Assembly (NCBI RefSeq): GCF_002160865.1
Contig: NZ_NFLJ01000010.1
Location: 1-64,000 of the forward strand
Source: Massiliimicrobium timonense
GTDB taxonomy: Bacteria > Bacillota_I > Bacilli_A > Erysipelotrichales > Coprobacillaceae
Direction: 5' to 3'
DNA: 64,000 nucleotides
This document shows positions 56,569-64,000 of the stretch, in pieces; the stretch's first letter is position 1, and each line of letters begins with the position of its first letter. Below the pieces are notes generated by a model that saw only the letters and a program-made list of their open reading frames with translations, did not search any database and was not told the DNA's origin. The translations under genes and the position numbers were made by a program.

Positions 56569-58885
56569 CTTGAGGATGTGTATTCAAATAACGAATGACA
56601 ATTTGAGATATACATGTTGATATCATTAAGCCAAATATCAGCACAATCAAAATATACTGGAATAATTGCATATTAATAGGTGCAAGTTGTAATAAATCAT
56701 ATGTGATATATGAAACAAGAACAAACGCTATAATATCTATAATTAAGACAACTGTACGATAAAGATTAATAGGACTATATATACGATAAATCATATGAAT
56801 AGATAATATAGCTGTTGTGTAATAAAGAATGGTAAAAACTTGATTCAATGATAACGAAAGAACTGGTGCTAATAACTTTAATGCAATGACACATAACACA
56901 ATCGCAATAGCATTAGGAAATGAATAACGTAATGTATATCTACCAATAGATTCTTTTTGTTTAGATATATTTTTTTCAAATAAAATCATAAATGAAGGAA
57001 ACCCTTCAACAAAGTTATCTAATAATGTCATTTGAAAAGGTATAAAAGGATAAGGCATATTTAAAACAATACAAGTCATAGAAATAAGTATTGTATAGAT
57101 TGTTTTTAAATAGTACATAGATGCTGAACGTGTAACATTATTAATGTCTAGTCTACCTTCTTTGACAACATCTACCATTGTTGATAATTCCCCATTAATC
57201 ACGACAAACTGTGAAATCTGTTTAGCTGCATCTGAACCAGAACCCATTGCAATCGATACATCAGCATCTTTTAAAGCCAAAACATCATTAACACCATCAC
57301 CTGTCATAGCGACTTTTTGTTTATGTTTTTGTAAACATAGAATCATCTCATGTTTTTGTGAAGGTGAGGCACGTCCAATCACATGATAATTCATAATCGC
57401 ATCTTCTAATTCTTTTGGTGTTGTAAGTGTAGAAGCATCAATATATTTTTGAGCATTTTCAATTCCTGCCTGTTTAGCTAAAGCACTGACAGTAACAGGA
57501 TGATCGCCTGAAATAATTTTCACATCAACATCATTTTCTTTAAAGAACTGTATTGTTTCTTTCGCATCTTCTCTTAACGGATCAGATATAACAATTAAGC
57601 CTAAGGCTGTACTTTGCTCCATATTGTCTTGAAAACTATCGAAATCAAAGTGTCTGGCTACAAGCAAAATTCTTGCACCTTGTTGTTTCGCTGATTCAAT
57701 AGATAGCGGTAATATCAAGTCTGGTAAAATAATTTCTGGTGCTCCAACAATAATAGTACCCACTTTTTCCAGTTCCAAAGCGCTCCATTTTCTAGCCGAA
57801 GAAAAAGATATTCTACGCAAAGGTGAATAAGGTGCTTCTCCTTGAAAATAATCTTTCATCGTTAAAAAGGTCGCATTATTATCAAGACTTCCTTTCACAA
57901 ATGAATTCATGATATTCATAAATTGATCATGCCATTGATTTTCAAAAGTATAAACATCTTGTACTTTCATTTTTCCCTGTGTCAATGTTCCTGTTTTATC
58001 CAGACATAACACATCGACATGTGATAATGTTTCAATACTAAACATCTCTTGTACAAGCACTTTGCGTTTTCCTAATCTGACAACACTTGTCGCTAATGAA
58101 ACACTTGTAAGTAAAACCAAACCAATTGGAAGCATTCCAAGTAAAGCTGTTGAAGTATTCACAATAGTTGATGTTAATGTTTCATTACGAATCCCCAAAG
58201 CCTGATATATCAAACAAATACTAATAGGCAAGACAAGCATACTTGTTAAACGTGTGACTTTTTTAAAAGTCACAACTAAATCAGAAATTACAGGTTTACG
58301 CTTTCTTGCTTCATTTGCTATTTTGGTTGCATAGTTATCTATTCCTACATGCTCAACACGTGCATGACATGCTCCAGATACGACAAAACTTCCTGACAAC
58401 AAATGATCTCCCACATCTTTAAAAACAGGATCGGCTTCTCCAGTCAACAATGATTCATCAACTTCAATGGGTGTATCTAACACGACACTATCTGCTGATA
58501 TTTGTTGTCCCGTTTCAAAAAGCACAACATCATGAAGAACAATGTCTTCATTATCTATTTCATATATTTGTTCCTCACGTAAAACTTTTGTTTTAGGTGA
58601 AATAATTAAATTCAAACGTGCTACCATCTGTCGTGAACGTATATCTTGATAAATATGAATGATTGTATTCATAGTCACTATCAATACAAAAAATAAGCTT
58701 GACCATGCTTGGACATAAATTAAAGCACAAGCAATTACAAAATTATATGCATTAAAGAGTGTAAAAATATGTTCACAAAAAATCTGTCTATGTGTTTTAA
58801 CCAATGGCTTTGGTGAAATATTAACATGACCTAATCGCATTTGTTCTTGTACTTCTTGATTTGTTAATCCCTTGACTTTATTCAT
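56564..58885 (-). CDS. P-type cation-translocating ATPase (CtpE-like)
   Basis: Encodes a 773-residue P-type ATPase. The actuator domain has ESLLTGEADPV. The phosphorylation site is Asp296 in CLDKTGTLTQGK, and the hinge motif MTGDGVNDVLALKDADVSIAMGSG is complete. There are about ten membrane segments and no N-terminal heavy-metal domain. It fits the CtpE-like subgroup, for which calcium uptake has been proposed in mycobacteria; the ion here is unknown. I use the ATG at 58885, with GGGTGATG upstream; the frame extends 14 codons further. It is a single gene. Confidence 0.9.
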   Translation of the reverse strand: MNKVKGLTNQEVQEQMRLGHVNISPKPLVKTHRQIFCEHIFTLFNAYNFVIACALIYVQAWSSLFFVLIVTMNTIIHIYQDIRSRQMVARLNLIISPKTKVLREEQIYEIDNEDIVLHDVVLFETGQQISADSVVLDTPIEVDESLLTGEADPVFKDVGDHLLSGSFVVSGACHARVEHVGIDNYATKIANEARKRKPVISDLVVTFKKVTRLTSMLVLPISICLIYQALGIRNETLTSTIVNTSTALLGMLPIGLVLLTSVSLATSVVRLGKRKVLVQEMFSIETLSHVDVLCLDKTGTLTQGKMKVQDVYTFENQWHDQFMNIMNSFVKGSLDNNATFLTMKDYFQGEAPYSPLRRISFSSARKWSALELEKVGTIIVGAPEIILPDLILPLSIESAKQQGARILLVARHFDFDSFQDNMEQSTALGLIVISDPLREDAKETIQFFKENDVDVKIISGDHPVTVSALAKQAGIENAQKYIDASTLTTPKELEDAIMNYHVIGRASPSQKHEMILCLQKHKQKVAMTGDGVNDVLALKDADVSIAMGSGSDAAKQISQFVVINGELSTMVDVVKEGRLDINNVTRSASMYYLKTIYTILISMTCIVLNMPYPFIPFQMTLLDNFVEGFPSFMILFEKNISKQKESIGRYTLRYSFPNAIAIVLCVIALKLLAPVLSLSLNQVFTILYYTTAILSIHMIYRIYSPINLYRTVVLIIDIIAFVLVSYITYDLLQLAPINMQLFQYILIVLIFGLMISTCISQIVIRYLNTHPQD

Positions 58886-58965
58886 TTCATCACCCATTCT
58901 GTATATCACTGCTTTTAATCTTATCATATTTATATGGAAAAGCCATGAATTTTTTCTTAAGTTTT

Positions 58966-58998
58966 TAAAAAGAAAAGGAATAGCTTTTGACTATTCCT
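58966..58998 (-). terminator. Terminator of the leu-ilv operon
   Basis: On the minus strand, AGGAATAG-TCAAAAG-CTATTCCT, 8 bp, is followed by TTTCTTTTT. It spans the ilvB stop codon. Confidence 0.85.
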
Positions 58999-60667
58999 GA
59001 ATATCATTTTGATCAAAGACATCATCAATTGGAGCACCCGGTGCAACCATAGGAAAGACTTTATCATCTTCTTCTATCACACATTCAATTACAACCGGTC
59101 CTTGACTATCCATTGCTTCCAGTATAGCTGGAGCCACTTCTTCTTTCTTTGTGACTTTAATGGCTTTACAACCTAAACCTTCTGCTGTTTTACAAAAATC
59201 AACTTTATCATCTAAAACTGTTGCAGAATAACGCTTTCCATAGAATAATGTCTGCCATTGACGTACCATTCCCAAGACATGATTATTTAAAATCACTTCA
59301 ATAATAGGTACATTGTAACGTGAAGCTGTTGCCAATTCATTCATATTCATTCTAAAGCAGCCATCTCCAGCAATATTAAAGACATATTGATCTGGTTTTC
59401 CATATTTGACACCAATAGATGCTCCTAAACCATAACCCATTGTTCCAAGTCCACCACTTGTAATCAACTGACATGGTCTTTTAAAATGATAATATTGAGC
59501 AGCCCACATCTGATTTTGACCAACTTCTGTACAGATAATCGCATTATTATCTGTGAGTGCTTCAATTTGTTCAATCACATAAGGCCCAGTTAATTTATCT
59601 GTATCATAAGTTAAAGGATATTGTTCTTTTAAAGCACGAATTTCTTTTAACCATTGTGAATGATTCTGTTGTTTTAATAATAAATTCAATGCATTCAAAA
59701 CACTTTTTGCATCGCCTACAATTCCTAAATCCACATTTACATTTTTATTGATTTCTGCCTCATCGACATCAATGTGAATAATCTTTGCACGTTTAGCAAA
59801 TCTTTGTGCATTTCCAATGACACGATCACTAAATCTGGCACCAATCGCAATTAAAAGGTCACATTGAGAAACACCTAGATTACTTGTTTTTGTTCCATGC
59901 ATTCCAAGCATTCCTGTATAACGTGGATTTGTTCCATCAAATGCCCCTTTCCCCATTAATGAATCAGTTACAGGCGCATCAATCTTTTCAACAAATTCAC
60001 GCAATTCTTCAGAAGCATGAGAACGTACAACTCCTCCACCAACAAACACAAATGGTTTATGACTTTTTTCAATCATTTCAATCGCTTGTTTTAAAGTAGA
60101 TGTTGGATAAGTATAACTGCGTCTTTCAATTTTTTCTGGTTTTTGTGATTGATATTCACATTTGGCAGCTGTGACATCTTTTGTAATATCCACAAGAACT
60201 GGACCTGGTCTTCCTTCTTTTGCAATCTGGAAAGCTTTACGAATAATAGGTGCTAAATTTTCCACATCTTTAACAATATAATTGTGTTTTGTAATAGGCA
60301 TTGTCACACCCGTAATATCGACTTCCTGAAAACTATCTTTTCCTAACAATGGCACACCTACGTTAGCAGTAATCGCTACTAAAGGGACAGAATCCATATA
60401 AGCTGTTGCTATGCCTGTCACAAGATTTGTCGCACCCGGTCCACTTGTTGCCATGCAAACGCCTACTTTTCCAGTTGCTCTGGCATAACCATCTGCCGCA
60501 TGGGCAGCTCCTTGTTCATGAGAAGTTAAAACATGATTAATTTTATCACGATAGTTATATAAACTGTCATAAACATTCAGGATTGTTCCTCCGGGATACC
60601 CAAAAACAGTATCAACGCCTTGTTCCAATAAACATTCTATGACTATATCGGCTCCAGTTAATAACAT
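58991..60667 (-). CDS. ilvB: Acetolactate synthase, large (catalytic) subunit
   Basis: Encodes a 558-residue thiamine-diphosphate enzyme that makes acetolactate or acetohydroxybutyrate. The catalytic Glu51 is in SHEQGAAHAADGYARATGK, an FAD-type central domain follows, and the ThDP site is GDGCFRMNMNELATAS. The biosynthetic length and FAD-domain style separate it from catabolic AlsS. No small regulatory subunit gene (ilvN) lies next to it, and ilvC is also absent from the window. It is the last gene of leuC-leuD-leuB-ilvD-ilvB, 10 bases after ilvD. Confidence 0.95.
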   Translation of the reverse strand: MLLTGADIVIECLLEQGVDTVFGYPGGTILNVYDSLYNYRDKINHVLTSHEQGAAHAADGYARATGKVGVCMATSGPGATNLVTGIATAYMDSVPLVAITANVGVPLLGKDSFQEVDITGVTMPITKHNYIVKDVENLAPIIRKAFQIAKEGRPGPVLVDITKDVTAAKCEYQSQKPEKIERRSYTYPTSTLKQAIEMIEKSHKPFVFVGGGVVRSHASEELREFVEKIDAPVTDSLMGKGAFDGTNPRYTGMLGMHGTKTSNLGVSQCDLLIAIGARFSDRVIGNAQRFAKRAKIIHIDVDEAEINKNVNVDLGIVGDAKSVLNALNLLLKQQNHSQWLKEIRALKEQYPLTYDTDKLTGPYVIEQIEALTDNNAIICTEVGQNQMWAAQYYHFKRPCQLITSGGLGTMGYGLGASIGVKYGKPDQYVFNIAGDGCFRMNMNELATASRYNVPIIEVILNNHVLGMVRQWQTLFYGKRYSATVLDDKVDFCKTAEGLGCKAIKVTKKEEVAPAILEAMDSQGPVVIECVIEEDDKVFPMVAPGAPIDDVFDQNDIQE

Positions 60668-60677
60668 ATACTTCCCC

Positions 60678-62345
60678 CTATTCCTTGACTTTTAAAACAG
60701 CACCAGTGTTTGCAGAAGTCACCATTGACGCATATTTTTTCAAATATCCATTCACAACTGGTAATTTTGGTTTAAAAGCCTTTCTTCTTTCTTCTAAGAC
60801 ATCATCACTCACTAACAATTCAATACGATGATTGATAATATCTATTTCAATCATATCACCTTCTTCAACAAGTCCAATTGGTCCTCCAACTGCTGCTTCT
60901 GGTGACACATGTCCAATAGATGCTCCACGTGTTGCGCCAGAGAAACGTCCATCTGTAATCAAAGCAACATCTTTATCTAATCCCATACCTGCAATTTCTG
61001 AAGTTGGTGATAACATTTCACGCATTCCCGGACCACCTTTAGGTCCTTCATAACGAATCACAACAACATCACCAGCAACAATTTTTCCAGCACGAATAGC
61101 TTGAATAGCTTCTTCTTCGCTATCAAAAACTCTGGCAGGTCCTGTATGTTGTAACATTTCTTTAGCCACTGCACTTTGTTTAACAACACAGCTGTCAGGA
61201 GCTAAATTTCCTTTCAACACAGCAATTCCACCTGTTTTCATATATGGATTATCTACCGGACGAATAATTTCTGGATTTAAATTCACACATCCAGCAATAT
61301 TTTCTTTTAATGTTTTTGTCGTACAAGTTAATACATCAGTATGTAAAATGCCTAACTGATCTAATTCATTCATTACAGCATAGACACCACCAGCTTCATT
61401 TAAATCTTCCATAAATGTATCTCCCGCAGGAGCTAAATGACATAAGTTTGGTGTATGCTTACTAATTTCATTAGCAATCTCTAAGTTTAATTCAACACCC
61501 GCTTCATAAGCGATAGCAGGTAAATGTAACATAGAGTTTGTTGAACAACCTAAGGCCATATCAACTGTTAATGCATTTAAAAACGCATCCTTTGTCATGA
61601 TATCTCTTGGTTTGATATCTTTTTTGACTAATTCCATAATTTGCATACCTGCATGTTTAGCTAATCTTATTCTTTCACTATAGACAGCTGGGATTGTTCC
61701 ATTGCCTTTTAATCCCATTCCTAAAACTTCTGTTAAACAGTTCATGGAATTGGCTGTATACATACCTGAACAAGAACCACAAGTTGGACATGCTTTTTCT
61801 TCAAATTCTTTTAATTTTTCTGCTGTTATTTTACCAGCATTAAATTGTCCTACAGCTTCAAATAAAGATGATAGACATGTTTGTTTGCCATCCAATCTTC
61901 TTCCAGCCAACATTGGTCCACCACTGACAAAAATAGTTGGAATATTAATTCTGGCTGCTGCCATTAATAAACCGGGAACATTTTTATCACAGTTAGGAAT
62001 CATAACCAGACCATCAAATTGATGTGCATTAGCTAAACATTCAGTACTATCACAAATCAATTCTCTTGTGACCAAAGAATATTTCATCCCTGTATGATTC
62101 ATTGCTATTCCATCACAGACTGCAATGGCAGGAATTTCAACAGGTGTTCCTCCTGCCAAATAAATTCCTTTTTTAACTGCCTCAGCAATTTTATCTAAAT
62201 TCATATGTCCTGGTACAATCTCATTATAAGAATTCACAACCCCAATAAGTGGTCTATCCAATTCTTCTTCCGTCATACCTAAAGCGTTAAATAAAGAACG
62301 ATGTGGTGCTCTTTCTACTCCTTTTTTGACTTGATCACTTTTCAT
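60678..62345 (-). CDS. ilvD: Dihydroxy-acid dehydratase
   Basis: Encodes a 555-residue iron-sulfur dehydratase acting in valine, isoleucine and leucine synthesis. Cluster cysteines lie in [15 protein letters not shown] and [16 protein letters not shown]. The C-terminal active-site segment is [22 protein letters not shown]. Length is normal. It is between leuB (12-base gap) and ilvB. Confidence 0.97.
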   Translation of the reverse strand: MKSDQVKKGVERAPHRSLFNALGMTEEELDRPLIGVVNSYNEIVPGHMNLDKIAEAVKKGIYLAGGTPVEIPAIAVCDGIAMNHTGMKYSLVTRELICDSTECLANAHQFDGLVMIPNCDKNVPGLLMAAARINIPTIFVSGGPMLAGRRLDGKQTCLSSLFEAVGQFNAGKITAEKLKEFEEKACPTCGSCSGMYTANSMNCLTEVLGMGLKGNGTIPAVYSERIRLAKHAGMQIMELVKKDIKPRDIMTKDAFLNALTVDMALGCSTNSMLHLPAIAYEAGVELNLEIANEISKHTPNLCHLAPAGDTFMEDLNEAGGVYAVMNELDQLGILHTDVLTCTTKTLKENIAGCVNLNPEIIRPVDNPYMKTGGIAVLKGNLAPDSCVVKQSAVAKEMLQHTGPARVFDSEEEAIQAIRAGKIVAGDVVVIRYEGPKGGPGMREMLSPTSEIAGMGLDKDVALITDGRFSGATRGASIGHVSPEAAVGGPIGLVEEGDMIEIDIINHRIELLVSDDVLEERRKAFKPKLPVVNGYLKKYASMVTSANTGAVLKVKE

Positions 62346-62357
62346 ATCATTACCTCA

Positions 62358-63440
62358 CTATAAATTTTCTACTATCAACTGTCCCATTCTAGAACATGTC
62401 ACTTGTTGTTTTCCTTCTGACATAATATCCACTGTTCGATATCCTTTTTCTATCACTTTCTCCACAGCCTTTTCAATCGCATTGGCTTCTTCATCCATAT
62501 CAAAAGAATAACGTAACATCATCGCTGCTGAAAGAATTGTTGCGATAGGATTGGCAATATCTTTTCCAGCAATATCAGGTGCACTTCCATGACTTGGTTC
62601 ATACATACCTAATTGATCTTCTCTTAATGATGCACTTGATAACATACCAATCGATCCTGTCAGCATACTTGCTTCATCACTTAAAATATCACCAAACATA
62701 TTTTCTGTCAAAATCACATCAAACTGTTGTGGATTTTTGACGAGCTGCATGGCACAGTTGTCAACCAGCATATGTTCCAGCTTCACATCTGGATAATCTT
62801 CAGCTACCTCATTGACGACTTTTCGCCATAAACGTGATGTATCTAAAACATTAGCTTTATCCACACTAATGACTTGACGACGACGTTTCATCGCAATCTC
62901 AAAAGCACGTTTGGCAATGCGACGTATTTCTGATTCACTGTAAATTAAATTATCATGAGCGACCATCTGTCCATCAATTTCTTTGGTTTCTCTTTCACCA
63001 AAATAAAGTCCTCCTGTTAATTCACGAACGATGATCATATCAAAACCATCTTGACTTAATTCTTCTTTTAAAGGACAAGCACCTTTTAACTCTTTATATA
63101 AATAAGCAGGTCTTAAATTGGCAAATAATCCTAATGCTTTACGCATTTTCAATAATCCTGCCTCTGGTCTTAAAGATGGTTCTAACTGATACCATGGAGA
63201 AGTATTGGTATCTCCACCAATAGATCCCAATAAAACAGCATCACTGTTTTTAGCTATTTCAATAGCTTCATCAGTTAATGGAACTCCGTGTTTATCAATA
63301 GAAATTCCACCCATATCAATATATTGATAATCAAATGTATGATGATATTTCAAAGCAACCGCATCCAACACTTTCAATGCTTCATTAACGATTTCTGGAC
63401 CAATACCATCTCCATGAATGACTGCTATTGTTTTTTTCAT
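62358..63440 (-). CDS. leuB: 3-isopropylmalate dehydrogenase
   Basis: Encodes a 360-residue NAD-dependent decarboxylating dehydrogenase of leucine synthesis. [37 protein letters not shown] and the NAD-binding [18 protein letters not shown] are all present. The Leu/Ile-type residues fit LeuB, not isocitrate dehydrogenase. It overlaps leuD by four bases (ATGA). Confidence 0.97.
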   Translation of the reverse strand: MKKTIAVIHGDGIGPEIVNEALKVLDAVALKYHHTFDYQYIDMGGISIDKHGVPLTDEAIEIAKNSDAVLLGSIGGDTNTSPWYQLEPSLRPEAGLLKMRKALGLFANLRPAYLYKELKGACPLKEELSQDGFDMIIVRELTGGLYFGERETKEIDGQMVAHDNLIYSESEIRRIAKRAFEIAMKRRRQVISVDKANVLDTSRLWRKVVNEVAEDYPDVKLEHMLVDNCAMQLVKNPQQFDVILTENMFGDILSDEASMLTGSIGMLSSASLREDQLGMYEPSHGSAPDIAGKDIANPIATILSAAMMLRYSFDMDEEANAIEKAVEKVIEKGYRTVDIMSEGKQQVTCSRMGQLIVENL

Positions 63441-63937
63441 AGTTTCCCCTCTCTTTTTTGATTGACATAATTAACCAAACCATTGGCTTGAATCATTTTC
63501 TGTAAAAATTCTGGAAATGGCTGTGCCTGATATTTTTTATCTTTGGTAAGATTCTTAATAACTCCAGCATCAAAATCAACTTCCACTTGATCTCCTTCAT
63601 CAATATCTTTGGCTGCTTCTGGGCATTCCAGAATCGCAAATCCAATATTCAAAGAATTACGATAAAAAATACGGGCAAAAGACTGAGCAATCACACAGCT
63701 GACCCCTGCTGTCTTTAAAGCAAGTGGGGCATGTTCACGAGATGATCCACAACCAAAGTTTTTTCCAGCTACCATAATATCACCCGGTTTTAAACGTTGT
63801 GTAAATGTTGGATCAATATCTACCATCGCATGACTGGCTAATTCCTTAGCATCAAATGAATTTAAATAACGTGCTGGAATAATCACATCTGTATCCACAT
63901 TATCTCCATATTTCAATACTGTTCCTTTTGCCTTCAT
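63437..63937 (-). CDS. leuD: 3-isopropylmalate dehydratase small subunit
   Basis: Encodes the 166-residue swivel-domain subunit that pairs with LeuC to isomerise isopropylmalate. Typical segments are [17 protein letters not shown] and the substrate-binding [17 protein letters not shown]. The short form (about 165 residues) is the one usual in clostridia and archaea. The frame extends upstream through leuC, but the ATG at 63937 lies one base after the leuC stop and begins MKAKGTVLK. Confidence 0.96.
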   Translation of the reverse strand: MKAKGTVLKYGDNVDTDVIIPARYLNSFDAKELASHAMVDIDPTFTQRLKPGDIMVAGKNFGCGSSREHAPLALKTAGVSCVIAQSFARIFYRNSLNIGFAILECPEAAKDIDEGDQVEVDFDAGVIKNLTKDKKYQAQPFPEFLQKMIQANGLVNYVNQKREGKL

Positions 63938-63938
63938 A

Positions 63939-64000
63939 CTAATTCCCTGCCTTTCTTGGATCAGCAATATAACCTGCAATGGCACTTGCCGCTGCCACTT
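63939..64000 (-). CDS. leuC: 3-isopropylmalate dehydratase large subunit, C-terminal end (partial)
   Basis: The last 19 codons of a gene running off the right edge end in [11 protein letters not shown] and a TAG at 63939-63941. An Ala-rich stretch followed by GxIxDPR is the usual LeuC C-terminus, and leuC is expected directly before leuD. The iron-sulfur domain is outside the window. Confidence 0.85.
   Translation of the reverse strand, partial: VAAASAIAGYIADPRKAGN

Overview
The window looks like a chromosomal segment of a low-GC, spore-forming Firmicute of the Erysipelotrichia type (Coprobacillus, Thomasclavelia or Catenibacterium relatives); this placement is inferred from gene content, gene order and protein style. 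Two drug-target proteins look mollicute-like: RpoB has Asn at the rifampicin-pocket His position, and L11 lacks the usual proline-rich PPVG segment. There are no rRNA or tRNA genes, no CRISPR array and no prophage. The only insertion-sequence trace is a 36-codon transposase tail at the left edge.

Layout. 1-14.9 kb (minus strand) is the classic information-processing cluster cysS-mrnC-rlmB-sigH-rpmG-secE-nusG-rplK-rplA-rplJ-rplL-ybxB-rpoB-rpoC. It has a recognisable L10 leader with attenuator, an rplK leader, an rpoB promoter and a probable attenuator before cysS. 15-19.3 kb holds a lipoprotein gene and the glgC-glgD-glgA glycogen operon. 19.5-27 kb is rich in sporulation and germination genes: cwlJ-gerQ (plus strand) and spoVT-rqcP-yabP-yabQ-divIC (minus strand), each with a SigE-like promoter candidate. 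Between them lie folC, ung, two HAD phosphatases and an esterase. 27-38.5 kb carries a CBS/DRTGG-type manganese pyrophosphatase with a YheO-type regulator, a galT-galM-galK operon with a divergent LacI-type regulator, an NfnAB-type flavoenzyme pair and two more HAD phosphatases.

38.5-50.7 kb is mainly fermentation and central carbon metabolism: adhE, pgk-tpiA, eno, pckA, an orphan PTS IIB and an uncharacterised TIM-barrel-like gene with a strong cre-like site. Into this are set a tandem palindromic intergenic repeat (38.5-38.8 kb) and an Rpn-family nuclease locus (45.0-46.2 kb). 50.7-56.5 kb is an AgrC/AgrA-like two-component system next to two fused ATPase-permease ABC proteins. 56.5-58.9 kb is a P-type cation ATPase, and 59-64 kb is a leuC-leuD-leuB-ilvD-ilvB branched-chain amino acid operon running off the right edge.

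The most interesting locus is the Rpn nuclease. Its C-terminal domain has its own internal ribosome-binding site and ATG. The same segment is duplicated immediately downstream as a free-standing small ORF with the same Shine-Dalgarno spacing. That arrangement resembles the intragenic-antitoxin design reported for E. coli Rpn proteins, here with an extra copy of the putative inhibitor.
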